From Deinococcus betulae (GTDB lineage: Bacteria > Deinococcota > Deinococci > Deinococcales > Deinococcaceae): DNA of 64,000 nucleotides. Location: assembly GCF_020166395.1 (NCBI RefSeq), contig NZ_JAIQXU010000023.1, forward strand, positions 3,165 to 67,164. The letters are read 5' to 3'. The notes beneath the pieces were generated by a model. That model did not search any database. It was not told the DNA's origin and worked only from the letters and a program-made list of their open reading frames with translations. The translations under genes and the position numbers were made by a program. Of this stretch, positions 49,783-64,000 are shown in pieces (the stretch's first letter is position 1; each line of letters begins with the position of its first letter).

Positions 49783-49855
49783 GTGGGGAAGGGCAAGTAA
49801 AGCAGAGCTGAGCCTCTTCCGCTCCCCACGCTCTCCTTCCCACTATCCTGCCGTC

Positions 49856-50611
<756 letters not shown>

Positions 50612-50740
50612 TGAGGCGGAAGAGCGGCCAAGTGGCCTGAAGAAGCGGGGACTTACGGCGCTGTACGACAGGGGTGCTGGCAAAGCCTGACCATCGGGGA
50701 CACGGCCCTGGCCCTGCCCGCGCTACAGTGACCCCTATCT

Positions 50741-51292
50741 ATGGCTGACCCCATCAGTATCAAGCAGACCATCGTCGTTCGGTCGCGTCCAGACGTGCTC
50801 TACCGCCTGGCGCTGGAACCCAGGCGGCGCGTGCAGTGGGACCCCAACCTGGTGCAGGCCGACTATGAAGGCCCGGAAGGCCGCCTCGCCAACAACGCCC
50901 GCGTGAAGTTCAAGTTCTCGCGCCGCCTGCTGGGACTGCGCTTTACCGCCAAATATGGCCAGCTTCAGGCCCCGCAGCGGGGCGGCTGGGAAAGCGTGCG
51001 CCATGTGGGCCCTCTGGACAAGCTCACCCAGAGCTGGGTCTTCCGGCCCATGCCCGGCGGCACGGAAGTGACCATGACCGTGAACGCCCGCGTGCGCTTT
51101 GGCTTCGTGAAGGTGCCCCTGGAGCGCATCCTGCACAACATGGTCGCCACGACCCTGCTGGAATTGCAGCGCCGCGTGGACGCCCAGGGCGCGCAGCTGC
51201 TGGAAGACATGGGCCGCGAGATGCAGGAGCGCCAGAAGGCCGAGAAAAAGGCCGCCAAGGAAGCGCAGAAGGCGGCCAAGCGCAAGAAATAG
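50741..51292 (+). CDS. SRPBCC family protein
   Basis: A 183-residue START/Bet v1-like protein: polyketide cyclase/dehydrase-like pattern from residue ~10 (QTIVVRSRPDVLYRLALEPRRRVQWDPN) through ~150. The C-terminal tail is very Lys-rich (KKAAKEAQKAAKRKK), which could bind nucleic acid or membrane. Its ligand is unknown. TACAGT (50724-50729) ends 11 nt before the ATG. A strong terminator follows. Confidence 0.8.
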   Translation: MADPISIKQTIVVRSRPDVLYRLALEPRRRVQWDPNLVQADYEGPEGRLANNARVKFKFSRRLLGLRFTAKYGQLQAPQRGGWESVRHVGPLDKLTQSWVFRPMPGGTEVTMTVNARVRFGFVKVPLERILHNMVATTLLELQRRVDAQGAQLLEDMGREMQERQKAEKKAAKEAQKAAKRKK

Positions 51293-51306
51293 CGCTGGGC
51301 TGGGAA

Positions 51307-51349
51307 GAGGAGGCGACCAGGGGCAAGGGCCTCTGGTCGCCTCCTCTTT
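51307..51349 (+). terminator. terminator of the SRPBCC gene
   Basis: A perfect 14-bp stem (51307-51320 with 51333-51346) followed by TTTG. Confidence 0.8.
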
Positions 51350-51455
51350 GATGGTGCCGCCATAAGAGAAAGACGGATGCTGGCGCCGAAAACACAGGTC
51401 AAGCCCAGCAGCTGAATCTCAACTTCTCTCTGCAAGAGGCGGCCAGCTGGCGCTG

Positions 51456-51785
51456 CTAGAGAGCCGGCTCTCTGTGCTCGCCTTCTCCCACCAGCATCAG
51501 CACCGTGCCGTCTTTGGTGCCAAAGGCTGTCCAGGGTTCGTGCGCCTGCACCCCGTACCCCTCGGCAGGGCGCAGACGCACGAAGTTGCTTAGGGGCAGG
51601 TCCACCACAGCTTCACCGCTCAGGCAGATCAGCCAGCCGCTCACCTGCGGGCCGCTCAGGGTGCCCTGAAGCTGCACCACCTGCACGGCACTGCCGGGCA
51701 GCCGCACCCACTCACCGGGCGTGCCCTGTGCCAGCCGCGCCAGGTGCAGCGCCTGGGGGGTATCGGGGGCCAGGGCGCGGGGCAT
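51456..51785 (-). CDS. small cupin-like protein
   Basis: A 109-residue protein with a beta-rich pattern (VQLQGTLSGPQVSGWLICLSGEAVVDL, then FGTKDGTVLMLVGEG) compatible with a cupin barrel. The metal-binding His/Glu motifs typical of metal cupins are not evident. Function unknown. AGGAGG lies 11 nt before the ATG. It lies between the palindromic repeat (51814-51861) and the terminator of the SRPBCC gene, downstream of topA. Confidence 0.65.
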   Translation of the reverse strand: MPRALAPDTPQALHLARLAQGTPGEWVRLPGSAVQVVQLQGTLSGPQVSGWLICLSGEAVVDLPLSNFVRLRPAEGYGVQAHEPWTAFGTKDGTVLMLVGEGEHREPAL

Positions 51786-51813
51786 CAGGAGCCGCCTCCT
51801 GGGGCAGTCCAGG

Positions 51814-51861
51814 CGTCAAAGCGCTGGAGGGTCAAGGGCATTACTTTCCCTCTGACCCTCC
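51814..51861. repeat. palindromic repeat copy 2 (downstream of topA)
   Basis: GGAGGGTCA (51826-51834) and its complement (51853-51861) form a stem with an inner AGGG/CCCT pair. The CGTCAAAGC flank and CTCTGACCCT right arm match the element at 9762-9833. Confidence 0.6.
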
Positions 51862-51876
51862 GACACCTCCTCACCT

Positions 51877-54804
<2,928 letters not shown>

Positions 54805-55124
54805 AAAAGAAAGCTCTCCCTGACAGGAAGTCAGACCGGAGCGTAGCATGCCCTTCGCCAGCCTTCCGGAAGAACCGGCCCAATACCTCCTTATCTTTGA
54901 TGTGGACTCAGGGCGCAAAGGACCGCTCCTCTCAAGAGCATCGGTTCATCAGTGGTGGTTGAGGTGAATTGCCGGGCTGGTCCCGTAGGTCCGAAGAGTG
55001 GCGTAGGACGTTGACCTCGGTGTCCAGCTGGTTGCACAGCTCTAAGAAGGGCTGTTGGCTCGGTGTCCTGCGACTCTCACCTGACCGTCAGGCTTGAGAT
55101 TTTGTTCATGCTAGGCTGGTTCTT

Positions 55125-55691
55125 ATGCGTTCGCGCGGCGCCGTTCTCTCGACCTTGCCTTTGACCGTGGCCGCTTTGCTTGTTGCTGGGTTTCTGTTGA
55201 CGCCGGGGCTGCGTGCGCCCAGCGCCGCCGTGCCGTACCCTACCCTGGTGGTGCTGGGCGCGGCGCAGTATGCCGGACACCCCAGCCCCGCCTTTCAGCG
55301 CCGCCTGGACCACGCCCTGAAGCTGTACCGGGCCGGCGGCGTGCGCGCGGTGGTGGTCACCGGAGGCCGCCGCCCCGGCGACCCCTATACCGAGGGCGGA
55401 GTCGGTACGGCGTACCTGAACGAACATGGGGTGCCGGGCCGCGCCCTGATTGCCGAAACGCGCAGCCGCACCACCATTGAGAACCTGCGCAATGCCCGCA
55501 CCTCCCTGCCGCCGCGTACGCCGGTCACGCTGGTCACCGATGAAGCGCACGCCCCACGTGCCCTGGCCCTGGCCCGCGCGCTGGGCCTGGAAGCCAACGT
55601 CAGCGCCAGCCCTCTGAGCACGCAGGTGAGCCGGGTGTACCTGCTGCGGGAGAAGCTGGCGCTGATGGGCTACGCGCTGCTGGGCATTTAA
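55125..55691 (+). CDS. DUF218/YdcF family protein
   Basis: A 188-residue protein with one N-terminal membrane segment (about 8-28) and an external DUF218 domain: VVLGAAQYAG, VVVTGGRRPGDP, ETRSRTTIENLRNA and VTLVTDEAHAPRA, as in ElyC/SanA relatives that affect envelope lipid-carrier use. TAGGCT (55112-55117) ends 7 nt before the ATG. The exact reaction is not known for the family. Confidence 0.85.
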   Translation: MRSRGAVLSTLPLTVAALLVAGFLLTPGLRAPSAAVPYPTLVVLGAAQYAGHPSPAFQRRLDHALKLYRAGGVRAVVVTGGRRPGDPYTEGGVGTAYLNEHGVPGRALIAETRSRTTIENLRNARTSLPPRTPVTLVTDEAHAPRALALARALGLEANVSASPLSTQVSRVYLLREKLALMGYALLGI

Positions 55692-55783
55692 GGGGTGGGG
55701 GTGCAGCAGTTGTCGGGGGAGGGGAGAAGAGGAATGGACGCCCGGGCTGAGCAGGTGCCTTTCCTCGTCTTCCCAGGGCTTAC

Positions 55784-57397
<1,614 letters not shown>

Positions 57398-57461
57398 CGG
57401 GCCACTGTAGTGCGTCCGACGATTTCCAGGCGGCGTGGAGTGGGACAGGGCGCCCCAGCGC

Positions 57462-57929
57462 TCAGGGAACCTGCGCCGCGTCCTCTCGGGCTTCGCCCTG
57501 CGGCCCGATCTGCACTTTCGGGGCGCCGAAGGTCACGGCCAGGGTCAGCCGCGCCAGATACTCGCGCAGGTGGTCGGGCAGGTCGGTCACCGCGAGAGGG
57601 TGGCGGGGAGCAGCCACCAGGCGGTACACCCCAGGCTGACCCTGAACCCAGTCATACACGAACGCGCCGCGCTCCTGAGGGCCCGTCAGGTGGTCGTCAA
57701 AACCGCCTGCCAGGGCGTTGGGTTCTTCAGCTGCGAGTCGGGTGTCAATCCAGACATGGACCGCTTCAAGCAGTTCCTCGGAGCGCAGGGCGGCTTCGGG
57801 CACCGTGTCGTCACCAGCCGCCAGAAACTGCGCCACCTGGCCGGTGCGGTCAGCGGCAAACCAGTCGAATTCCACCCCCGCAATTTCCTCTCGGGTCAGC
57901 GGGGTGTGCGTGGAGCCTTCGGTCATCAC
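57462..57929 (-). CDS. hypothetical protein, immunity-like
   Basis: A 155-residue soluble acidic protein. The N-terminal segment GVEFDWFAADRTGQVAQFLAAG resembles the W-F-A-x-D-x-x-G-x-x-x-F pattern of some immunity-type proteins, but I cannot assign a family. No toxin gene is visible nearby. It overlaps the next upstream gene by 4 nt (ATGA), so both are probably made together. Confidence 0.55.
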   Translation of the reverse strand: MMTEGSTHTPLTREEIAGVEFDWFAADRTGQVAQFLAAGDDTVPEAALRSEELLEAVHVWIDTRLAAEEPNALAGGFDDHLTGPQERGAFVYDWVQGQPGVYRLVAAPRHPLAVTDLPDHLREYLARLTLAVTFGAPKVQIGPQGEAREDAAQVP

Positions 57930-58369
57930 GAGCGGGGGTTGAGCAGGTTCTGCACGGTGCTGGGGGCGGCCGGGAAGGCCACGCGCACATGAACAGTGGT
58001 GCCGGGCACCGTGGCCGGGTCTACATTAATCCAGTGGCTGGCCAGGACCGGCGGCGTGGGCTGGGGGTCAATGGCCCGCACCAGCACGCGCCCGGCGGCT
58101 GGCACCAGAGCACACCAGCCTTCCTGGGAGGCGCCGAAGGCCCGGATAGGCAGCACGCTTTGCAGCGTCAGGTCGTCAGGGGTGGCCCAGTATTCGATGA
58201 GCAGGCTGGCCTGGCTGCGCCCCAGGTCCTCGGGGACCACGTCCAGCTGCACCTCGACGGCGTCGGGTTTGCCGGGGACCAGATTCATCCAGCCGGGGAC
58301 CACCAGACGCCCGCTGCGGGTGCTTTTAAACTGCTGGGCGCTGGGTTGCTGGCCTGTGGGTTGGGTCAT
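57926..58369 (-). CDS. hypothetical protein
   Basis: An unrecognised 147-residue beta-rich soluble protein (for example LVVPGWMNLVPGKPDAVEVQLDVV). It has no signal peptide. TACTCT (58376-58381) ends 6 nt before the ATG, so this start is well supported and its mRNA is probably leaderless. It overlaps the following gene by 4 nt. Confidence 0.6.
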   Translation of the reverse strand: MTQPTGQQPSAQQFKSTRSGRLVVPGWMNLVPGKPDAVEVQLDVVPEDLGRSQASLLIEYWATPDDLTLQSVLPIRAFGASQEGWCALVPAAGRVLVRAIDPQPTPPVLASHWINVDPATVPGTTVHVRVAFPAAPSTVQNLLNPRS

Positions 58370-58391
58370 GTCCCCAGAGTAGCGCCTGGGC

Positions 58392-58529
58392 CTAGCGGCC
58401 CTGCACCGTGCGAATCAGGGCGCGCACCCCCAAGAAGCCCACCGCGAAAAACAGCAGCGGCACCAGATTCACGTTCAGTTCGGCGTCCTTTTCAGGTTCC
58501 AGGGTGTTCTGGCGGCGGTACTTGATCAT
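58392..58529 (-). CDS. 45-residue single-span membrane protein
   Basis: A small protein: [17 protein letters not shown], then a hydrophobic span [17 protein letters not shown] and a basic end. The basic N-terminus, acidic stretch and single span suggest a small membrane protein. TACGCT (58537-58542) ends 7 nt before the ATG, the same leaderless signal as its neighbours. Codons fit the high-GC pattern. No family recognised. Confidence 0.6.
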   Translation of the reverse strand: MIKYRRQNTLEPEKDAELNVNLVPLLFFAVGFLGVRALIRTVQGR

Positions 58530-58728
58530 AGGTCGCAGCGTAAGGCACGTGGGCTCAGGCTGGCGCTGGTTTCGCCTTCACGCAGGCTTTGGACTCGGCC
58601 CGGCTGCCAGGGTGTCCAGCGCGCGGGGCCTTTCGTGGTCCCGGTTGTTGCGCGCCGCCGCCGAGAGGGGTAGAACGGCGCCCGTGACCCCTGACGCCCA
58701 CCTGCCCCAGAACCCGCCGGCACAGACC

Positions 58729-59757
58729 ATGCGCGCCCTGAGCAAAGCCCACGCCGAAGAAGGCATCTGGATGACCCAGGCCCCTGTGCCTGCGCCGGGG
58801 CCAAACGACCTGCTCATTCGCGTCAAGAAAGGCAGCATCTGCGGCACCGACGTGCATATCTACAAGTGGGACGAATGGGCGCAGAAGACCATTCCGGTGC
58901 CCATGATCGTGGGCCACGAATACGTGGGTGTGGTGGCCGGTATCGGCAGCGAGGTGCGCGGCTTTCAGATAGGTGACCGCGTCAGCGGCGAGGGCCACGT
59001 TACTTGCGGGCACTGCCGCAACTGCCGCGCCGGGCGCCGCCACCTGTGCCGCAATACGCTGGGGGTGGGCGTGAACCGCCCCGGCTCCTTCGCTGAATAT
59101 CTGGTGCTGCCGGCCTTTAACGCTTTCAAGCTGCCCGACGATATCCCAGACGAAATCGCCGCCATCTTCGACCCGTTTGGCAACGCGGTGCATACCGCCC
59201 TGAGCTTTGACCTTGTAGGGGAAGACGTGCTGATTACCGGCGCCGGCCCCATCGGCGTGATGGCGGCGGCCGTGGCCAAACACGTGGGCGCGCGCAACGT
59301 GGTCATTACTGACCTGAACGAGTACCGTCTGGACTTGGCCCGCCGCATGGGTGTGACGCGCGCTGTGAATGTGGGGCAGGAAGACCTAAAAGCCGTGATG
59401 ACCGACCTGGGCATGACAGAAGGCTTTGACGTGGGCCTAGAAATGAGCGGCTCTGGCCCGGCCTTTGCGCAGATGGTGCAGGTGATGAACAACGGCGGCA
59501 AGATTGCGCTGCTGGGGATTCCCTCCGGCCGGGTGGACATTGACTGGAACGCGGTGATCTTCAAGATGCTGACCATCAAGGGCATCTACGGCCGCGAGAT
59601 GTTTGAAACCTGGTACAAGATGGCCGCCCTGATCCAGTCGGGCCTGGACCTGTCGCCGGTGATTACCCACCACTACGGCATCGGCCAGTACCAGGAGGGC
59701 TTTGACGCCATGCTGAGTGGCCAGAGCGGCAAAGTGATTCTGAACTGGGAGGAGTAA
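58729..59757 (+). CDS. tdh: L-threonine 3-dehydrogenase
   Basis: A 342-residue zinc medium-chain dehydrogenase oxidising threonine to 2-amino-3-ketobutyrate. It matches E. coli Tdh from the first residue ([15 protein letters not shown]), has the catalytic zinc Cys38 (ICGTDVHI), HEYVGVV, the structural zinc CGHCRNC...HLC and the NAD loop GAGPIGVM. The ATG was chosen from this alignment; a GTG 15 codons upstream, near a TAGAAC box, is an alternative because no ribosome site precedes the ATG. No kbl gene is nearby. Confidence 0.93.
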   Translation: MRALSKAHAEEGIWMTQAPVPAPGPNDLLIRVKKGSICGTDVHIYKWDEWAQKTIPVPMIVGHEYVGVVAGIGSEVRGFQIGDRVSGEGHVTCGHCRNCRAGRRHLCRNTLGVGVNRPGSFAEYLVLPAFNAFKLPDDIPDEIAAIFDPFGNAVHTALSFDLVGEDVLITGAGPIGVMAAAVAKHVGARNVVITDLNEYRLDLARRMGVTRAVNVGQEDLKAVMTDLGMTEGFDVGLEMSGSGPAFAQMVQVMNNGGKIALLGIPSGRVDIDWNAVIFKMLTIKGIYGREMFETWYKMAALIQSGLDLSPVITHHYGIGQYQEGFDAMLSGQSGKVILNWEE

Positions 59758-60207
59758 AGGAGAAGGGGAGTGGGGGCAGTACGGGGAAAAAAGAAAAGTG
59801 GGTTGGTCGTTACACCCCAGCCCATTGCTCCCCAGCTTGACATCCCTCCCACGAGCCGGAAGGTCGAAAAGGCCCGCCTGTCTTTCAAAAGTCGAACCTC
59901 TCGCCCGCACCAAGACTCCTTGCCCCTCTACCGCCCAGGTCCAGGCAAGGCCATTGTGCGCGCAGCGCGCAGGCCCTTGTGCTGGGCGGCAGGATGGCGT
60001 CGAGGCCGGACACGTTACCGAAATGTGCGGCCTCGACAACGCCAGTAAAAACTCTTGCCCAGTGCCAACGTTGCTCCCCCTGCCCCTTTGGGGAGGGGGC
60101 TGGGGGGTGGGGCGAATCAGTAACTTCAACTTCCCCACAAAGCTCTCCCGCCTCTCTGCGCCATCTGGCCGATGCGCACTTCTGATGCCAGCCCCGAGAC
60201 TTCACCC
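59758..60207. other. gene-free stretch with hairpins between tdh and the trpS leader
   Basis: No coding region is supported. A perfect 10-bp stem (59999-60008 with 60028-60037) and GC-rich self-complementary blocks around 60065-60100 could terminate tdh transcription. The promoter of the trpS leader should lie at its right end; no convincing -10 was found. Confidence 0.4.
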
Positions 60208-61366
<1,159 letters not shown>

Positions 61367-61523
61367 CGGCCCTAGGAAGTGCCATGCTTCCTCGCAGGCT
61401 GAGGCTGGAGGACAGGCCTTCACTCTGGCAACCACCGCGCTTCATCGTCATCCCTGACAGGTGCGCTCTCGTTCCGCTGAGAGAGCATAAGGAGCCGGTC
61501 AGCGGTCAAGTCTCCACCAGGGC

Positions 61524-62063
61524 CTACCCACGCAAGAGGTGGGCAAACCCGGTGTCGTCCAGCGGCGGCAGCGCGTCCAGTGAGGTCAAGCCGAAGTCCA
61601 GTAAAAAGCGCTCTGTGGTGCCGTACAGCAGCGGTTGGCCCACACTGTCAGCGCGGCCCACCACCTTGACCAGTTCCCGCTCCTGCAGGGTCATGACCGT
61701 GCTGGCACTGCCTCCGCGCATGGCCTCTATCTCGGCGCGGGTCACGGGCTGACGGTAGGCAATAACGGCCAGGACCTCCAGCGCCGCGCTGCTCAAGGTC
61801 GGAAGAGGTGGAGGCGCCAGCAGCGGCGCCAGGTGTGGAGTCAGGGCCGGCGGCACCACCAGCCGGTAGCCTCCCGCAACGGCCTCAACCAGAAAACCCA
61901 GGCCCGCCTCTTCAACCTGCAGGGCAAAAGCCTCTACCTCGCGCCGGGTCCTGTCTTCTGTCACCCCCAACACACCAGCCAGTTCCGCTGCGCTGATCGG
62001 CCGCCCAGCCGCTAGAAGTGCGGCGCCAATGAGGCTGCGAAACGGCGGCGCGGCGTTTGTCAT
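61524..62063 (-). CDS. scpB: segregation and condensation protein B
   Basis: A 179-residue two-winged-helix protein, the partner of SMC and ScpA in chromosome condensation. It has the first winged helix (LLAAGRPISAAELAGVLG), the LEVLAVIAYRQPVTRAEIEAMRG block and the STVMTLQERELVKVVGR segment, all typical of ScpB. It overlaps tsaC by 4 nt (ATGA). scpA is not in the window. Confidence 0.94.
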   Translation of the reverse strand: MTNAAPPFRSLIGAALLAAGRPISAAELAGVLGVTEDRTRREVEAFALQVEEAGLGFLVEAVAGGYRLVVPPALTPHLAPLLAPPPLPTLSSAALEVLAVIAYRQPVTRAEIEAMRGGSASTVMTLQERELVKVVGRADSVGQPLLYGTTERFLLDFGLTSLDALPPLDDTGFAHLLRG

Positions 62064-62674
62064 CTTGATGCTGCTTCGGCTAGACGCGCCCAGAGGGTCG
62101 CTTCCGGCAACGCCCCTTCACGCAGCACACGCCGTTCGGGCAGCAGGAACACGGTGCTCGGCAGGCCCAGGCAAGGCACGCCGCCGTCGGGCAGTGTGAG
62201 GTCGCCCAGGCCGGTCGCCTGGGCCTGCGCTTCGGTCAGGGCCGCCGGTTCTCCGCTGAGGTTGCAACTGGTGGTCGCCAGCGCGCCTCCACACAGCCGC
62301 AGGAAAGCCAGTGCGACCGGATGGTCAGGCACCCGAATCCCCACCCGGCCTTCCGGGGCCAGCAGAGGTGGGCAGTCTGCCGAGGCCGGCGCTACCAGCG
62401 TCAGCGGCCCTGGCCAGCAGGAATTTAGGGCGTGCCACTCAGCGCTGGGCTGCACCAGGGCCGCTCCATCTGCTGCGCTGGCGCACGACACCTGGACGGG
62501 TTTGGCCGCGTCTCGTCCCTTTAAGGCATACAGCCGCCGGATACCGGCCTCCTGCTGAGGATGAGCCGCCAGCCCCCACACCGTTTCGCTGGGATAGGCC
62601 ACCACACCGCCCGCTGCGATGGCGCGCGCCGCCTGCCGGAGCAGGGCGTGGGGAAGAGGCAAGGGCTCGGTCAT
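62060..62674 (-). CDS. tsaC: L-threonylcarbamoyladenylate synthase (Sua5/YrdC/YciO family)
   Basis: A 204-residue YrdC-fold enzyme that makes threonylcarbamoyl-AMP for tRNA t6A. Marks are VAYPSETVWGLAA, LKGRDAAKPVQV, WPGPLTLV and the LATTSCNLSGEPA block. It is the short YrdC-type form without the Sua5 C-terminal domain. It overlaps scpB by 4 nt. tsaB lies elsewhere in the window. Confidence 0.93.
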   Translation of the reverse strand: MTEPLPLPHALLRQAARAIAAGGVVAYPSETVWGLAAHPQQEAGIRRLYALKGRDAAKPVQVSCASAADGAALVQPSAEWHALNSCWPGPLTLVAPASADCPPLLAPEGRVGIRVPDHPVALAFLRLCGGALATTSCNLSGEPAALTEAQAQATGLGDLTLPDGGVPCLGLPSTVFLLPERRVLREGALPEATLWARLAEAASR

Positions 62675-62740
62675 GTGAAGGGTTCAGAGTGTGACGTACT
62701 GTAAGGCGGGCGCAAGACGCGCTGCCTATACTGTTTCAGT

Positions 62741-63961
62741 ATGCCCGTCTTTGAATACCGCGTGCGTGACCGCTCCGGCAAGGTGCTGAAATCCCAGATG
62801 GAAGCCGAGACGGCCACCCAGGTGCGCGACGCCCTGCGTGCCAAGAACCTGATGATTGTCGAGATCAAGCCGCCCAAAAGTGGCCTGAGCGCCGATATCA
62901 AGATCCCCTTTTTAGATAACCGTCCTCCCAATCTTAAGCAGGTGGCGGTATTCAGCAAACAGCTGGCTACCCTGATTAACGCTGGAGTGCCGCTGGTGCA
63001 GTCACTGGCTATTCTACAAAAGCAGATTGAACACAAAGGCTTTCAGGGTGTGGTCAAAGAGATGCGTACAGATGTTGAATCTGGAACGCCCTTAAGCGAA
63101 ACATTGGTCAAATATCCTAAGATATTCAACCGTCTGTTCGTAAATCTTGTGCGGGCGGGTGAGACGAGCGGTACGCTAGACACAGTACTGGAACGAATTG
63201 CAGCCTTTCAGGAAAAAGAACTAGCTCTGCGCGGAAAGATTAAGAGTGCCTTGACTTATCCAGTTGTGGTGCTCGTTTTTGCCATCCTGATTACCTATTT
63301 TCTTTTGACAACTATTGTCCCACAATTTGCGGGAATTCTGGCACAGCTGAATGCGCCCCTCCCACTCATTACGCGAGTGCTAATGGCGGTTTCGGACTTT
63401 TTAAAGAGCTCAGGCTTACTTATTTTCGCCATCGTTGCGGCTATTGTATTTGCGTACCGTGCCTACTATAAGACGCCTAAAGGCCGCGTATTAATTGATG
63501 ACATCAAACTTAAGATTCCCGTTTTCGGCAACCTATTGCAAAAAAGCGCTATTAGTTCTTTTGCTCGGACCTTTGGCTTACTAATTAGTAGTGGTGTGAA
63601 CATTATTGAGAGCCTCGAAATCACGAAGGGCACTGCTAATAATGCTATTGTGGAAGACAGTATTGAAAATGCCAAAAATGTGGTGATGGTCGGCGAACAA
63701 ATGAGCTCTAGTCTTGCCACCAGCAAAGTTTTTCCTCCAATGGTCGTCAGCATGATTAGCATCGGTGAAGAAACCGGCTCGCTGGACGACATGCTAAATA
63801 AGGTGGGGGACTTCTACGACCGGGAAGTGGATGAGGCCGTCGACAGTATGACTGCCGCTATCGAGCCACTTATGATCGTGTTTCTGGGGGGCATCGTGGG
63901 GGTTATTGTGGCCGGGATGTTCCTGCCGATGTTCAGCATCATTGGGCAGCTGAGTCAATAA
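62741..63961 (+). CDS. pilC: type IV pilus / type II secretion inner-membrane protein (PilC/GspF)
   Basis: A 406-residue GspF-family platform protein with two repeated halves, each with a helical cytoplasmic domain, and three membrane spans (about 172-195, 220-240, 375-400). The marks FSKQLATLINAGVPL and FARTFGLLISSGVNI are the duplicated T2SSF motifs. It is a core part of pilus assembly and DNA uptake. TATACT (62727-62732) ends 8 nt before the ATG. The first ~180 and last ~170 nt are GC-rich, whereas the central ~800 nt are markedly AT-rich. Confidence 0.95.
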   Translation: MPVFEYRVRDRSGKVLKSQMEAETATQVRDALRAKNLMIVEIKPPKSGLSADIKIPFLDNRPPNLKQVAVFSKQLATLINAGVPLVQSLAILQKQIEHKGFQGVVKEMRTDVESGTPLSETLVKYPKIFNRLFVNLVRAGETSGTLDTVLERIAAFQEKELALRGKIKSALTYPVVVLVFAILITYFLLTTIVPQFAGILAQLNAPLPLITRVLMAVSDFLKSSGLLIFAIVAAIVFAYRAYYKTPKGRVLIDDIKLKIPVFGNLLQKSAISSFARTFGLLISSGVNIIESLEITKGTANNAIVEDSIENAKNVVMVGEQMSSSLATSKVFPPMVVSMISIGEETGSLDDMLNKVGDFYDREVDEAVDSMTAAIEPLMIVFLGGIVGVIVAGMFLPMFSIIGQLSQ

Positions 63962-64000
63962 ATGTGTCTATTGGCACTTGATTTGGCCACATCCGCCATC

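Overview
The window is high-GC chromosomal DNA from a bacterium, most likely a Deinococcus (inferred; no database was available). The clues are the CTC-type long L25, elongation factor P next to accBC, futalosine hydrolase (futalosine route to menaquinone), several Deinococcus-like orphan proteins, and above all a start-site pattern: at least two dozen genes have a TAnnnT box ending only 5-8 nt before the start codon, as expected for leaderless mRNAs, which are common in Deinococcus.

Layout. 1-17.5 kb is mostly housekeeping: rpmI-rplT, a GntR regulator, moaA, acs, accBC with efp, rplY, a degenerate GGDEF membrane protein, the 5-oxoprolinase genes pxpBCA and a nitrilase-fold protein that has lost its cysteine. 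Three tRNA genes (Ser-TGA, Ser-GCT, Arg-ACG) follow at 17.55-17.85 kb. Directly behind them, at 17.9-26.3 kb on the minus strand, lies the main find: a five-gene overlapping operon coding for an ECF-type sigma factor, a JetA-like protein with an N-terminal anti-sigma zinc finger, a JetB-like protein, a 1447-residue SMC/MukB-like JetC and a TOPRIM JetD. This is a Wadjet-like (JetABCD/MksBEFG-like) plasmid-defence cassette that appears wired to its own sigma/anti-sigma switch.

26.5-42 kb holds an ABC-F ATPase, a TelA/P-loop-kinase/phosphotransferase operon, a response regulator, ruvX divergent from a PaaG-like hydratase, tsaB divergent from citrate synthase, yraN, a HAD phosphatase overlapping a stand-alone dsRNA-binding protein, an RG-rich protein, an orphan solute-binding protein and futalosine hydrolase. 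42-51.8 kb holds an atypical SDR, tatA-tatC, lgt, glmU, an MFS exporter, rnhA, a PIG-L deacetylase and small proteins. 51.9-64 kb holds topA, a DUF218 protein, murJ, two hypothetical genes and an unlisted 45-residue membrane protein, tdh, trpS, scpB with tsaC, and a pilC/gspF gene of mosaic base composition.

The second notable find is in front of trpS: a 21-codon leader peptide with tandem Trp codons followed by an intrinsic terminator, which looks like ribosome-mediated attenuation of a tryptophanyl-tRNA synthetase. Envelope genes (tatAC, lgt, glmU, murJ), tRNA-modification genes (tsaB, tsaC) and fatty-acid/acetate genes (acs, accBC, paaG-like) are otherwise ordinary chromosomal content.
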